Of a stretch of DNA of 64,000 bases, positions 45,850 to 57,200 are shown in pieces. Under the pieces are notes generated by a model. That model searched no databases. It was not told the origin of the DNA and saw nothing but the letters and a program-made list of their open reading frames with translations. A program made the translations under genes and the position numbers. Positions within the stretch are counted from its first letter, which is position 1. Each line of letters opens with the position of its first letter. The DNA lies in assembly GCA_963930655.1 (NCBI GenBank), contig OZ005602.1, positions 6,688,001 through 6,752,000 on the forward strand, written 5' to 3'. The DNA is from Myrica gale (lineage: Eukaryota; Streptophyta; Magnoliopsida; Fagales; Myricaceae).

Positions 45850-47057
45850 GGGGAGTGGGGATTCGGGGAAAGGAGGTAATCCCTCTATGGAGTTGTTCTT
45901 TGGGTAGATCGTGTCCATTTGCACGTAAGCGTGTCGTGGAAACCACGTAAACATTGTGCCACGTCAACGAATATGATATGCTACTTTATATTTTTATATC
46001 AAACGCGTACGCATTGATGACATTGCCATGATCTTCATAAAAGGACAATAGCTGGACCCATATATATGTAAAGGAATAAAAGCCGATCGAAGAACCTAAC
46101 TTCAAACCCTTTTTTTTCCTTTCATATATATGGAACACTACTAACTAGTCCAATTGAGAAGCATACCTAAAGTAGCTAAAATGGCTCACGAGGATCAACC
46201 CCTAGCGTAAAGAAGTTCCAATTGAAAAGAAAGAAAAGTTTTAAGAACAAAGAGGAAGAATAATCCACATTAAGAAATCAGTGGTGTAGATTATGTACGT
46301 GGGAAGTGGCATGGTGTCGCAGTCAACAACGCATATATCCTTAATCTTTAAGTAGCTTGCTTAAAGATTGGATCACAAGTAAAAGCAAGCATATGTATTC
46401 TCCTTTTTAGTCTTTTGGTGTTCTGTGTGTTGGGTATAATTAATTAAGAAAATTACAGATTATTCAAAACTGGAATGTAGAGGAACTACTTTTTCGAGTA
46501 AGTGGGATTTCTTTGACTTTTTGGACTTGAGAGAATTTTTCCAAACGTATCAGGTGGGTGCAGTGATAGGAGGAGCTATCATCAACTCAAGTACTTTACT
46601 TATCTATGCTTACTGGGTAAAAAGAAGTTTTCCTTATCTTTTTCAAGGCTCGGATTTATCCACTATCTTTACATGTATATTAAAGGAGAGGAAAAAGAAA
46701 AGCTAGTATGTATCAATGCATATGGGTGATGGGAATATAGTGTGCCTATCAGCTAATGCAAACATGGTCTAAAATTGTTGTCAAATTCTCTCGGGAATAT
46801 TAAAATTTTGTCATAGAGAACCGATGAGGATCATCATGATTCATGAACTCACGTACGGATTCCACCAATAAGTACACGACTCGTTTGATATTAGTACTCA
46901 GAGAGAAGAATTTCCTTCAAATCCAATAACAAACCATATAGTTGGCAAGTTTCTCAAATCCTGGCTCACTTTCCGGTTAGATAGAAACTGCTATATAGTG
47001 ATCTCATATAGTTGGCTAAGAAAACCAGCAACTTGTATGCGCTTTGGGGGTAGTACT
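45850..47057. other. No gene recognised
   Basis: AT-rich spacer. A 61-codon frame at 46521-46706 contains a hydrophobic stretch (VGAVIGGAIINSSTLLIYAY) but has no recognised relative, splice partner or start context, and I do not call it. Confidence 0.5.
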
Positions 47058-47060
47058 TCA

Positions 47061-48249
47061 CACTACAAAAAAAAGGCCTATAGCAGCGGTCGCTGACCGC
47101 TGCTATAGGCCAAAAAACCGTTGCTATAGGTCATTTTGGCCTATACCAGCGGTTTTTTAGCGGCGGTCGCGACCGCCGCTATAGCTCCGTCGGGATAGGT
47201 ATATAGCGGCGGTTTTCCGAACCGCTGGTGAAGACCTCGGGTCTATAGCGGCGGTCGTGCTATAGACCCGAAAACAATTTTGTCTTTCCTGTGGCGTTTC
47301 TTGAAAAACGCTGGCATAGACTTTTAGCGGTGGTCGCGACCATCGCTATAGGTCTGGGCCAGCGTTTTTTTTTTTGCTTTTTTCTAGCATTTCCAAATCA
47401 CCACTAATTTTTACTATATTTTCCTATATATGCTTTTTTAATCGGTAATACAAATTTATTTTAATAATCATAATTTATTGGATGTAAAAACTTAAAAACA
47501 AAGGATAATAAAACAAAATATAATTCATTATTGATTAATAATATTTTACAACAAACACAAGAATCTTTACATTTTCTTTGTGCCCAAGATGTTTCAACAC
47601 TTTATCTGCACTCACTCTATAATCAGAACAGAACAACAAAGCAACCACCTTCATCTTTGAATTTGCCAGATGCAGATGCAGCGGCAGCACGACTATGAGA
47701 CTCAACCTGTTGGCACAAATAAAGGAAATTACAACTACTCTTTGCATGAGTCTGTCAACAGTTGATGCAAATTGAAGGAATTTGGAACTCACAGCTGCAT
47801 AGTCTTGTTCTTCCCGTGTAACTCCTTTGTAAAGCACACAAACTAATACTAACACAATTACATAGGCAGATGCTTGCACATTAAGTTCACTTTACAAATG
47901 CATGAGTCGGTTCTCTACGACACTCTACAGCGGCGGTCATCACCGACCGCCGCTGTAGGCACACCATTTATAGCCGCGGTCATTTTGACCGCGGCTAGAA
48001 ACGGTCTGTAGCGGCGGTCACTGACCGCTGCTATAGAGACTGCCGCGAAAAGGGGTAATTAGCGGCGGTCACTGACCGCCGTTATAGACCCTTTTTAGCG
48101 GCGGCCATTGACCGTCGCTAAAAAGACCGCCGCTATAGGGTATTTTTAGCCGCATTTTACGAAAAACGCTGCTAAAAACACCCTATAGCGGGCGATTTTT
48201 TTGACCGCCATTACAGTGACCGCCGCTAGAAGTCCTTTTTTTAGTAGTG
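47061..48249. mobile_element. Non-autonomous CACTA element
   Basis: The element starts CACTACAAAAAAAAGG and ends CCTTTTTTTTAGTAGTG, with 3-bp duplications TCA at 47058-47060 and 48250-48252. At 1,189 bp it is too short for a transposase. Both ends are packed with subterminal repeats built on AGCGGCGGTC/GACCGCCGCT, often as palindromes (for example near 47160-47185 and 48005-48030). The middle (47400-47900) is AT-rich with no clear gene. Intact ends mean it could still be moved by a transposase made elsewhere. Confidence 0.9.
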
Positions 48250-49202
48250 TCAACAATAACTTGAATATTTTGAACTTCTAACGCTAGTAATAGGCCAAGC
48301 CCTGATATAAGTTGATTGAATTTTTCATGACTTTTTAATTTGAGAGCTTGGAACCCTGTAAGCAATATATGCCTTTTATTGCATTTTTGTCAAGTTCAAA
48401 GATATAAATTAGAAGCTTCAATATCATCGTATCAAAGGGTCACAGCTAAGAACGTCCCCCTAGATATTTTTTTCTCATCATTTTATTTAGAAGCATTTAA
48501 CGAGGTGCACTAAAGGGTATTCAAATCTAATCTATAACATCTCACATGAACCAAGTAGGAAGAAGATGTCAACAAGTCAATCCTAAAATTAAGTAGAAAA
48601 TGACCCAAGAAAAAAAAATGTCGAAATGTTTGGATTACAAATTTACAAGGTCAGATTACAAGACAGTACTGGTTTGGGTAGGTGTTTGTGTGAGAGAGAG
48701 GGGGTGGGGCCCATATGTATGACGAAAGTCAATCACAACTAGGAATTGAAAGTCATATAGACCATGAGTGATATGGAAAATTAATAAGTGATGAACGGTG
48801 CATATGGCAGATACCCAAATAAGCTTTAATTAATCACGTACGCAAAGCTGAACACCGATAGGTAAATGATGATGCCAAAGCTCAAAGAAGACTGGAAAGA
48901 TAGGGGCCTGCAAAGAATCATTAAAGGATGCGGCGACATTGAAAAAGAGTCTCCGATAAAGTCAGAGATCAAAGAGTGAATAATCTGCAGATTAGTAAAG
49001 GAAGCACGTAAATTGAGTAGAAATATTATAAAGTAAAAATATGTTATTGGAGTCGGTGAAAAAGTGAAAAAAAAAGAAGATTTTTAATAAATATTATAAT
49101 AATAAAAAATTATGTGATAAATTTTTTATTATTAAATCTAAATTTTTGGGTCCAAATTATTGGGGCTCAAACAAGACCACAGGGTATGCTTGTTTACCGA
49201 AT

Positions 49203-49378
49203 GTATGTTTGTTTACCGAAATTTTACGGAATATTCTTAAAATTTTAGAAATCTTTTGAATGTTGAAGTTTATTAGAGTGTGTAAAAAGTTTGAAGTGTA
49301 TGTGTAAAAGTTAAAAATTTTGAAGCATGTTGTGTTCAAATTTTGGACCCTTAAAATTTTGGGCAAACAAACATTTCC
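49203..49378. mobile_element. MITE, family A copy 2
   Basis: The segment starts near GTATGTTTGTTTACC and ends GGGCAAACAAACATTTCC (reverse complement GGAAATGTTTGTTTGCCC). The interior aligns with the copy at 1393-1575 in the same orientation. Non-coding. Confidence 0.6.
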
Positions 49379-49995
49379 ATAGTTGAGTCGGGACTCGAGA
49401 GTCCGAGCTCATGGAGGACTACCGATTACGATCTAATTATTTTACTGGGCCTCGTGGGCTCGTTATCCCTTGGTCTGGTATTGGCCTATTTAATTGTGCC
49501 ATATATATATATTTACATACGTAGTTTTTGGCAAAGCAAGAAAAAAGTGCATATATATTGATGGGTCATGAGATGTTCGGCCCTCGGCAAGTTCGATCAC
49601 TCGGGCTCGAGCCCATTAGCGTATGTCGTATATTGACTATCCGACAAGGACTCCTCCTGAGCAGCCTATATGTTCGAGAACTCTCCTAATAAAACTCTAC
49701 TACCTTAATAGGTAGTCTCCTAACAGGACTGCGACGCCGGTGCAGGTATGAAGACTCAGGTATTCTCCTCATTAAAGGGAAGAGCTAAATTTTGTCTTCA
49801 GAATACTCATCTTTTCTCTTAAACACTGACTTGGCCGTCGAAGATTTGATCCGAGGTCACCCCTCGGTGATTCTTGCAGGTTCATTTGGCTTCTGAGCAT
49901 TGTAGTGATTCTTGACATCATTAACTGGCGCCGTCTGTTGAGAGTATTTACAAAAGTCATCTTACAGAGTATTTGTTCTTAATTGTTGCACTCCA

Positions 49996-51175
49996 ATGGC
50001 ATCCACTCTCGAAGATCAAAATGATGATGTCCAATCAGATGTGGTCATCGGCGCGCCTCCCGCTGCAGATGCCCTGCTAGCCTTCGTGGTTAGGTACGAG
50101 GCTAACACTGCCGCCTTGGCCAAGAACATGGAAAGCTCGGCGCGCCTTCCTCTTCCTCCACCTCCATTCCTGCCCGGGTCTTGCGCTTCGGCAATTACGC
50201 CTGAAGGATTAGGCGAGACTCGTCCAGTCTCTCAATCATGAACTCGGGCTAATTCTCGACTAACTCACAACAAAGGATCACATGGCCTCCTCCTTGAACA
50301 GATGGCGGAGAAAATCCGATTGCTCGAGCAGAAACAGGCAGCCGGGGAGATGGTCAAGGCTGGGGCTTTGGCCGACATGACTCAACTTTGCCGTTCCCCG
50401 TTCACGACGAAGGTGCTCTCTTGCCCGCTTCCCCAGCGGTTCCACCCTCCTGTCGTCAACCTTTTCGACGGCTCGGACGATCCATGTGACCACATCGAGA
50501 TCTTCACTCTACACATGCACGTCCAATCGTATGCGGATCTGATCCTCTATCGTGCTTTCTCCCTCACCCTGAAGGGGCCAGCACAACGGTGGTTCTCCGG
50601 CCTACCACCTGGGTCTGTCGACAACTTCGATACACTCAGTGCCCTGTTTTTCAGTCATTATACGTCTAACAGGAAGACGAAGAAGCCCTCCTCCTACCTG
50701 TTTGGCATCAAGCAGGATCTTATGGAGACTTTAGGGGAGTATATAACACAGTTTAACCATGAGGCTGTGTCTGTTTTCATGTGCTATTGACGAGACTAAG
50801 TTTCTGGCCCCGACCGCCGGCTTGCAGCCTATTGACTTCCGAAAGGCCTGAGAGCATATAGATTGCGAAGACATGTTCTCGGCCCGGGTCGGTCATCTCC
50901 AGCCGAACATCCATGACCGAGAGATCAACATCATCGATCGGCTTGTGATTTTTCCCCTCACCCACGGTTCGATGTTCGACCCATGCAGGAGAGCAGGGGG
51001 GCACTTACTCCGCTCAACGCAGCTCATCAAGAAATACTCCTGACCATGAAAGGCGACCCGAGTTTCAAATGGCTGCCTAAGTTTCGTCAGGGCTCGAGGA
51101 TGTGTGACCAAAAGAAATATTGCGAGTTTCATGATGACCACGATCATGACACTGATGATTGTTAGCAGTTGCGGA
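49996..51175 (+). pseudogene. Gypsy gag remnant
   Basis: The frame from ATG 49996 has one in-frame stop at about 50242, then runs on through RFHPPVVNLFDGSDDPCDHI, YRAFSLTLKGPAQRWFSGLP and YITQFNHE, the retrotransposon gag core of Tat-lineage elements. A frameshift near 50765 moves the rest (KYCEFHDDHDHDTDDC, the usual CxxHxxxGHxTxxC-like block) to another frame. It is GC-rich compared with its surroundings, as retroelement coding sequence often is here. Not translatable as one protein. Confidence 0.8.
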
Positions 51176-51481
51176 GACAAATCAAATACTTATTGAAGGA
51201 AGACAGGCTCCGTCGTTTTCGTCCTAGAACATGGAGCTCTTCAGCCTGCTCAGGCTCGATCTGGGGCTCTTCAGCAGAGTCCACCGAAAGAATGTCAGCC
51301 ATCGGTGCTCAACCCGGCAGAACAAGAATTACTCCCTCCTCCTCCTAATCAAACAATGGTAGGTACGATCATGGATGGATATAACCATGCTGGGCCTAGC
51401 TGGAGATCATAGAAGAACTATGTTCGGGAGGCCTACCACCACCATGTGCTTCTTACCGAAGAGTTGTGGAAAAAGTCTTGA

Positions 51482-51994
51482 GTGGAGGACATGCTTATCA
51501 CCTTTACTGAAGTTGATGCTGCTAGGTTGCTCCAGCCGCACAATGATGTCATCGTCATTGAGGTAATGATCTCGAACTGTACCGTCTGGAGGGTCCTGGT
51601 GGACAATGGGAGCTCGGCTGACATCCTATTTTCTGGCGCTTACAACCAGATGGGGTTGGAGGACAAGCTGCTCTTGCCGTCTCCTTCAGACCTGTTCGGA
51701 CTTAAGGGTCACAAGGTTCACCCTCTAGGGTCAGTGAAGCTCCCCTTCACCATAGAAGATCATCCCATGTCAGCAACCACCCTGGTTAACTTCTTGGTGG
51801 TAAATGTGCCATCAACATACAATGCCATCATTGGTCGTTCTACTGTAGTTTCCCTCCGCGCCGTTTCTTCTGTTTACCACCTTACGGTAAAATTCCCTAC
51901 ACTTTCGGGACAGGGAGTAGTGAAGGGCGATCAAAAGGTTGCTTGTGGCTGCTATTTGTTCGGGAACTCTCCTAATGAAACTCTATTACCATAA
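51482..51994 (+). pseudogene. Gypsy aspartic protease remnant
   Basis: The frame contains RVLVDNGSSADILF; the active-site motif DxGS(S/A) here reads DNGSS, so the catalytic Asp is kept. It continues with MSATTLVNFLVV, YNAIIGRS and RAVSSVYHLTVKFPT, matching Tat-group gypsy protease. It continues only a few residues past GVVKGDQKVAC before running into the truncated right LTR, where reverse transcriptase should begin. Confidence 0.8.
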
Positions 51995-52211
51995 GAGGTA
52001 GTCTCCTAATAGGACTGCGACGTCGGTGCAGGTATAAAGACCCAGATATTCTCCTCATTAAAGGAGATAGCTAAATTTTGTCTTCAGAATACTCATATTC
52101 TCTCTTAAACACTGACTTGGTCGTCGGAGACTTGATTTGAGGTCATCCCTCGGTGATTCTTGCAGGTTCATTTGGCTTCTGAATATTGTGGTGATTCTTG
52201 ACATCATATAT

Positions 52212-55200
52212 AATCACAATGACGCAAAATTTTGAGTGAATCAAATTGTGGATCGATCGCTTGGTCTAAACAAAAGATTGTGCACTTGATGTGGCTAAGT
52301 AGCCCACTGCATCTTTTCTTCCCAATAGCTTTTTCTTTCATTTTGGTCCTCTTGTTTTCCTTGGCAGCTTTAACATAGAAGCGAGAAAGTTGCCTTAAGT
52401 GGACCAGATTAGTTTAAATTTTCTTCTCTTGTATTAGCGGTCGAAAACCTAGCTATAGACAAGTTGGACACGTAGGCAAAACTAGCTACATATGATAAGT
52501 GTAGCAGTGTATTAAAGTGATATATGCTCGTACAAATCGATAGACAAGTGGGTGCTAATTTCTCAAGCTCCCGTTGTGAACATAATTAAAAAGAAAAAAA
52601 GAAAGAAAAAGAAGAAGATCATTTTCTTCCCCGGTGGGGGAGATCCCGAGTGGAAGACAACTCAGACCTCACTCTTTTCGTCCTTAACGTACCTAGCTTT
52701 TTCTTCAGATCGCTGATCATGTTCATTTCATCTGTGTGGTTACTGTGGAGTACTGCGAACCCACTTAGCCCCTGAAAGTGGGATCCCATTGGCCCACTTT
52801 CCACCAACTTATATATACATGATTAATCTATGCAGTACTCTGCTTATTACTTTCCCACTAAGACGCCACAAATTGGATAATCATCCATCATTCTGATCAG
52901 AGCCCAGAGGGCAGAGGGATGGGTCAAAAAACTTGTGCAGCCTGTTTTAATTGCTAATTACGTACGGCGATAAGAAGACAATCAAAAGCGGCTAAAAAAT
53001 TCATGTTCCAGAGGGAATGGCACGATCGGTTTGTCCCAAAGATGCAAAAATGGAGCTCACGAAGATAACCATTACTAGACCTTTTTACTGCCCCTAAAGG
53101 TCTACTTCTACATTTAAGCTCATTCACGAGCAACCCGTGTACGGGCTATCGGCGCTTTCATAATTACTAGCACATGACCTTTATACTTGACCTCTTCATT
53201 TAATCTCATTCGTGAGCAACCAGTAATAATTCGTCCTTAAAGATAAAAAAAATACGTTCCTTAATTTTTCATCTCTTATTTTTCGGACAAATAAATTACA
53301 TGCATAACCAAGTTACAAAAAGTGAGGACGTCAGGGAATCCAAAAATTTCGAAGTGGGCTTTGCTGTGTCGGAGCTATCGGCACTTTCATTATTCTAGTA
53401 CGTACTTAGTTCCGGTAGCTATCATTACCGTGTTCCCTCACCACTTTTTTTGCCAAGCATTTGGTATTCCGGCATTATTTAGAATAAAAACCATGCAATG
53501 ATTCCTATCAAGAGCATAGAAAAACATGGGGTGAGGCATTCAACCGAGTGATTTAGTACCCGAACGGCCAGTTCCGATCAATGATAGCAATAAGAGCAAT
53601 AGATTGTTGTTGCTCATCTACTATTGCATTTTGAAACCATGCCTCGATGAGATGCACATCGATCGATTAATTACTAAGCTCATGAAGTGGTTATTGAACG
53701 ATACCACTCTGACAATCTTGATTATAGGAACACAGATTTGAATCACTCTTGACTGTTAAAAAATATAATTGAGATAATAAAAAATTGTAAATTATAATTT
53801 TTCCCATCAAACTATCATCTTGTTCTCAAATACCTCACAAACTGTAACTCGTTACAACTCCCCCTACAAACTATACTTTTTGTTGTGATTTCATCCCCTA
53901 CCTGCTGGAGCTGTTATGTCGAATAATTTTAGTTCCACTTGAACGGTACGTGACCTTCTCCTTACTTGAAAAGACAAATGTAACGAGCTCAAGTCTAAGT
54001 GAGATATCTTTATATATATATATATATAATCAGCTAACTACATATTATTTTTTGGGTCTATGAATTGCTAGAAGTACTGTAGAAGGCTAGGGAGGACTCA
54101 AATGAGGAAAAATTTATCTTTTCACTTAAGAAGAAGATCACGTGTCAGTTATGTAGGACACATAATAGCTCCATTCGGTTGTGGTATAAAATCGCAACGA
54201 GAATAATAATTTGTGGGGCTGAATTATAACTAGTTAAAGTTTTTGAAGTATTTGAGAATTATGTTGATACTGGGGTTAACCGAGGAAAGGCGCGGGACAC
54301 CTCGCGAGCGCTTCAGACTGGTTGGAATGCTTTCGAAAAAAATGGTAAACTTAGGAATAAAATGACAGCCAGTGATATATAATAGACATCTTGGGATAGT
54401 AATGGGAACATCGGGATATTTGTGGAAATGTCGGGAATCACACTTTAACTTATACACTAGGATAGATAAACTCACCACCCAAGCAGAACACAAAGGGATA
54501 CAAAAATCATTACCCAATGTAACCAACATGAGATACAAAGCAAGAACTTGTCACCTATTGGAATCCACCGAATGATAATAGTTTGTAGAAGAAATTATTT
54601 TTCAAAAAAGCCTAAGGTTCAAGTTGTATAAGCACTCAAAATCTGTATTTTTCCATTACTAGAGAAGAATTTAAATAGTAGAGCTTAGAACAAACCCCAA
54701 GCATGAGTAAATCAGAAATACAACTTCCAAAATATTAATTAAGACTTAAGATACATTAAAGATTGTTAGGGAAATGAAAAGACATTCGTTAAACCTCGTA
54801 ATTAGATGCCAGCTTGACCACCTTGGAGTAATTTAATCATAACTTCGTCTAGAAAACTTCAAATCGTAAGCCGTTTGATACGTTGAAACTAAACTCGTAG
54901 AGCTTTCCAATAAATCATAATTTGATCACAGAATTTTCATAAAGCATTCCAGAATTTAATTTCAATTACGACCCTGGGTCTTGACCAGACTTGTGTCACA
55001 TGTGGTAGTTTGAGGGAAAAAATTATAAATTTCCCTAATAAAAATCTACATATTTTTAATAGTTTAAAATTTTCAGATTAATAATATAATGTATCATGAT
55101 ATTAGAACAAATGTCCTGAGTTCAAAATCCGACTTCACACTTCATCTCTATTTCCGTTAAATATTATTCCTAAGTCTTGACCCACACTTGAGCTAGAGTA

Positions 55201-55380
55201 CAGCTAAAAAAATGGTAATTTTTTACATGAGATCCATAGGCGCCCAAGGAGGCAAAAGCTAGAAGGTATTAAAGAATATTCCAAGTATTGAAAGGAATCG
55301 TACTTGTAAGACAATAGCACTAAGTGTAAGTCATGTCAGGACTAGTAAAGCGGGGAGTGACAAAAAAAAAAGAAAAAGAA
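52212..55380. other. No gene recognised
   Basis: About 3.2 kb of AT-rich spacer. It contains a short AT run (about 54012-54029) and a pair of related segments near 53110 and 53200 (CTCATTCACGAGCAACC, CTCATTCGTGAGCAACC). No frame, splice pattern or terminal repeats are convincing. Confidence 0.5.
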
Positions 55381-55391
55381 AAAAAGAGCAG

Positions 55392-55457
55392 TTATCGAGA
55401 GCAAGAATGAAACTTTGAAAGCTATCGAGAGCGCAAGAATGAAACTTTGAAAGCTTT
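55392..55457 (+). repeat. Short tandem duplication
   Basis: About 34 bp (ATCGAGAGC, AAGAATGAAACTTTGAAAGC) is present twice, with two extra bases in the second copy. Confidence 0.8.
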
Positions 55458-55944
55458 AAGATTATAATATCCAACAATTAAACAACTTAGGATATCAAGC
55501 AACTTAAATACGTTAAAGAATGACTAAGAATGTTTGTGAGGTTAAATAAACTACCTCGATCTATGAATGGAAAGACATAAGTGAAAATTTTGGTTTGCAA
55601 ACACAATTGCAGTTGATTTAGTTAAAAATAAACCAAAAGCGACACACTCTGTGAGTTTTTATATAAATAAGTGGCTTAGTAATTGCCTCAGTTTTTATTT
55701 GCTAGATCATTTGCCGTACAAGCTAGCCAAGATCCTACTAATTTTCCTAGTTACTGCATTTAATTTCCTTTTTTCCTGAGGCAATTAGCTCGATTGTTGT
55801 TATATGATCAGTACTCCTCTTGAAAGTAAAACCTAGTATATGCTTTCTAATTAGTCCTAAACATGAAAGTAAAACCTAGTATGCTTAGATTCATATAAAC
55901 TATTTTAGAACTCTGTAAAAAGAACAAGGTATTTTAATGTAAAG

Positions 55945-56240
55945 GGGATACTGCCATAACTTTAAGGGATTGTTTGAAAACTACTATTGAGTTACTGCCA
56001 CAAATAAACAAATTATTTTGTGGATACTGCCATAAATTTTAAGGGATTGCTTGAAGACTACTATTGATTTACTGCCATAAATAAGCTAATTATATAAGGG
56101 GATACTGCCATAAATTTAAAGGATTGCTTGAAGACTATTATTGAGTTACTGCCATAAATAAGCTAATTATGTAATAAAGAGATACTGCCTTAAATTTAGG
56201 GGATTGCTTGAAGAGTAACTGTCATAAATATGCTAATTAA
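55945..56240 (+). repeat. ~75-bp minisatellite, four copies
   Basis: Units share GATACTGCCATAAATTT, AAGGGATTGCTTGAAGAC, TATTGAGTTACTGCCATAAA and TAAGCTAATTA, repeated four times with increasing divergence toward the right end, where the last unit has a deletion. Each unit itself contains two ACTGCCATAAA blocks. Confidence 0.85.
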
Positions 56241-56480
56241 TTAGAAGCAAGTATATATAAGGGCCACCATCCTGTACTGGCCTCCATAAAATAGGTTTTA
56301 GAGTTTTTAGCCATTTTCTCATAAAAAGGAACATTATCAAGTGCAAAAGGACATTGCTCTTGAAGAGGTGATAGAGCTTTATAAGTCACTCTTGGATCAT
56401 TCTCTTTAACGATGTGGGACAAATATTTTTTTTCATAGTTAATTAGGGGAAAGGGGAAGGAATCTACCCTTCATAGAAGG

Positions 56481-56880
56481 TAGGGCTGAACAAAACTGGA
56501 CCGAATTTGTGGTTCGGTCCGGTCTTATTTTTTTAAATTTGGTCCGGTTCATACCTTTTGACAAATCGGTCCGGAATGGATTTATTAATATAAATAAAAA
56601 AATGTTTTGTATATTTTTTAATACAAATTACAAACTTAAAAATTTTAGTTTTAACCTAAACTAAAACTCTACATTTTTATGTCATTCCCCTTCGAAATTA
56701 ACCAAAATAAGTTTAAAAAAATCAAATAAAAAATTAAAAAAACCGATCCGGACCGCATTTGGCTGGACCGGGCTTGACTACTTATAAGTTGTCCAGTCCG
56801 ATCCTCCATATAAGCACAACCGAAAATTCTGTCCAAATTCTGTTGGAAAATCGGACCTAATTTTCGATTGTGCAGCCCTA
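56481..56880. mobile_element. hAT MITE, TAGGGCTGAA family, copy 2
   Basis: The 400-bp element starts TAGGGCTGAACAAAACTGG and ends TGTGCAGCCCTA, with the perfect 8-bp duplication ATAGAAGG at 56473-56480 and 56881-56888. GGTCCGGTC/GACCGCATTTGG subterminal motifs match copy 1 at 25454-25785. It lies about 320 bp past the ALMT stop codon, outside the coding region. Confidence 0.9.
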
Positions 56881-57200
56881 ATAGAAGGCTAAAGTACTGG
56901 ACTTATTGGGTGACACAACACACAATAACTCTAGCTTAATCACATGAAAGAAGGCAAACACGTGGTTAAGAGATCATATGTGTTCATTTATCTTTGTACC
57001 CAAAGTAGTAGAACTGAGACAGTGGAAAAGAATTGAACCGATTCAAGGTATAATCGAAGAATACTCATGAGGGTAAGACCTGACTCTTCTTTTATCATTT
57101 TTATTTATTTATTTTTGGTTCCTCCGTCAGCTTGGAGAATTTAACCCAAGCCAAAACTTTACAGTAATTTAGCTCATGTATAATGTCAAATAATATTTGT

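Larger units (their letters stand above)
49559..52206 (+). mobile_element. Gag-protease-only gypsy element (TR-GAG-like)
   Basis: A 2,648-bp element has LTR ends TGATG...CATCA and a perfect 5-bp duplication TATAT (49554-49558 and 52207-52211). The left LTR is 49559-49920. A primer site TGGCGCCGTCTGTTG follows at 49925-49939, as in the Tat/Ogre-Athila group. Then come gag and protease, and a truncated right LTR from about 51955 that lacks roughly the first 108 bp. There is no reverse transcriptase, RNase H or integrase. It must have moved using proteins from a relative, or been deleted after insertion. Confidence 0.85.
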
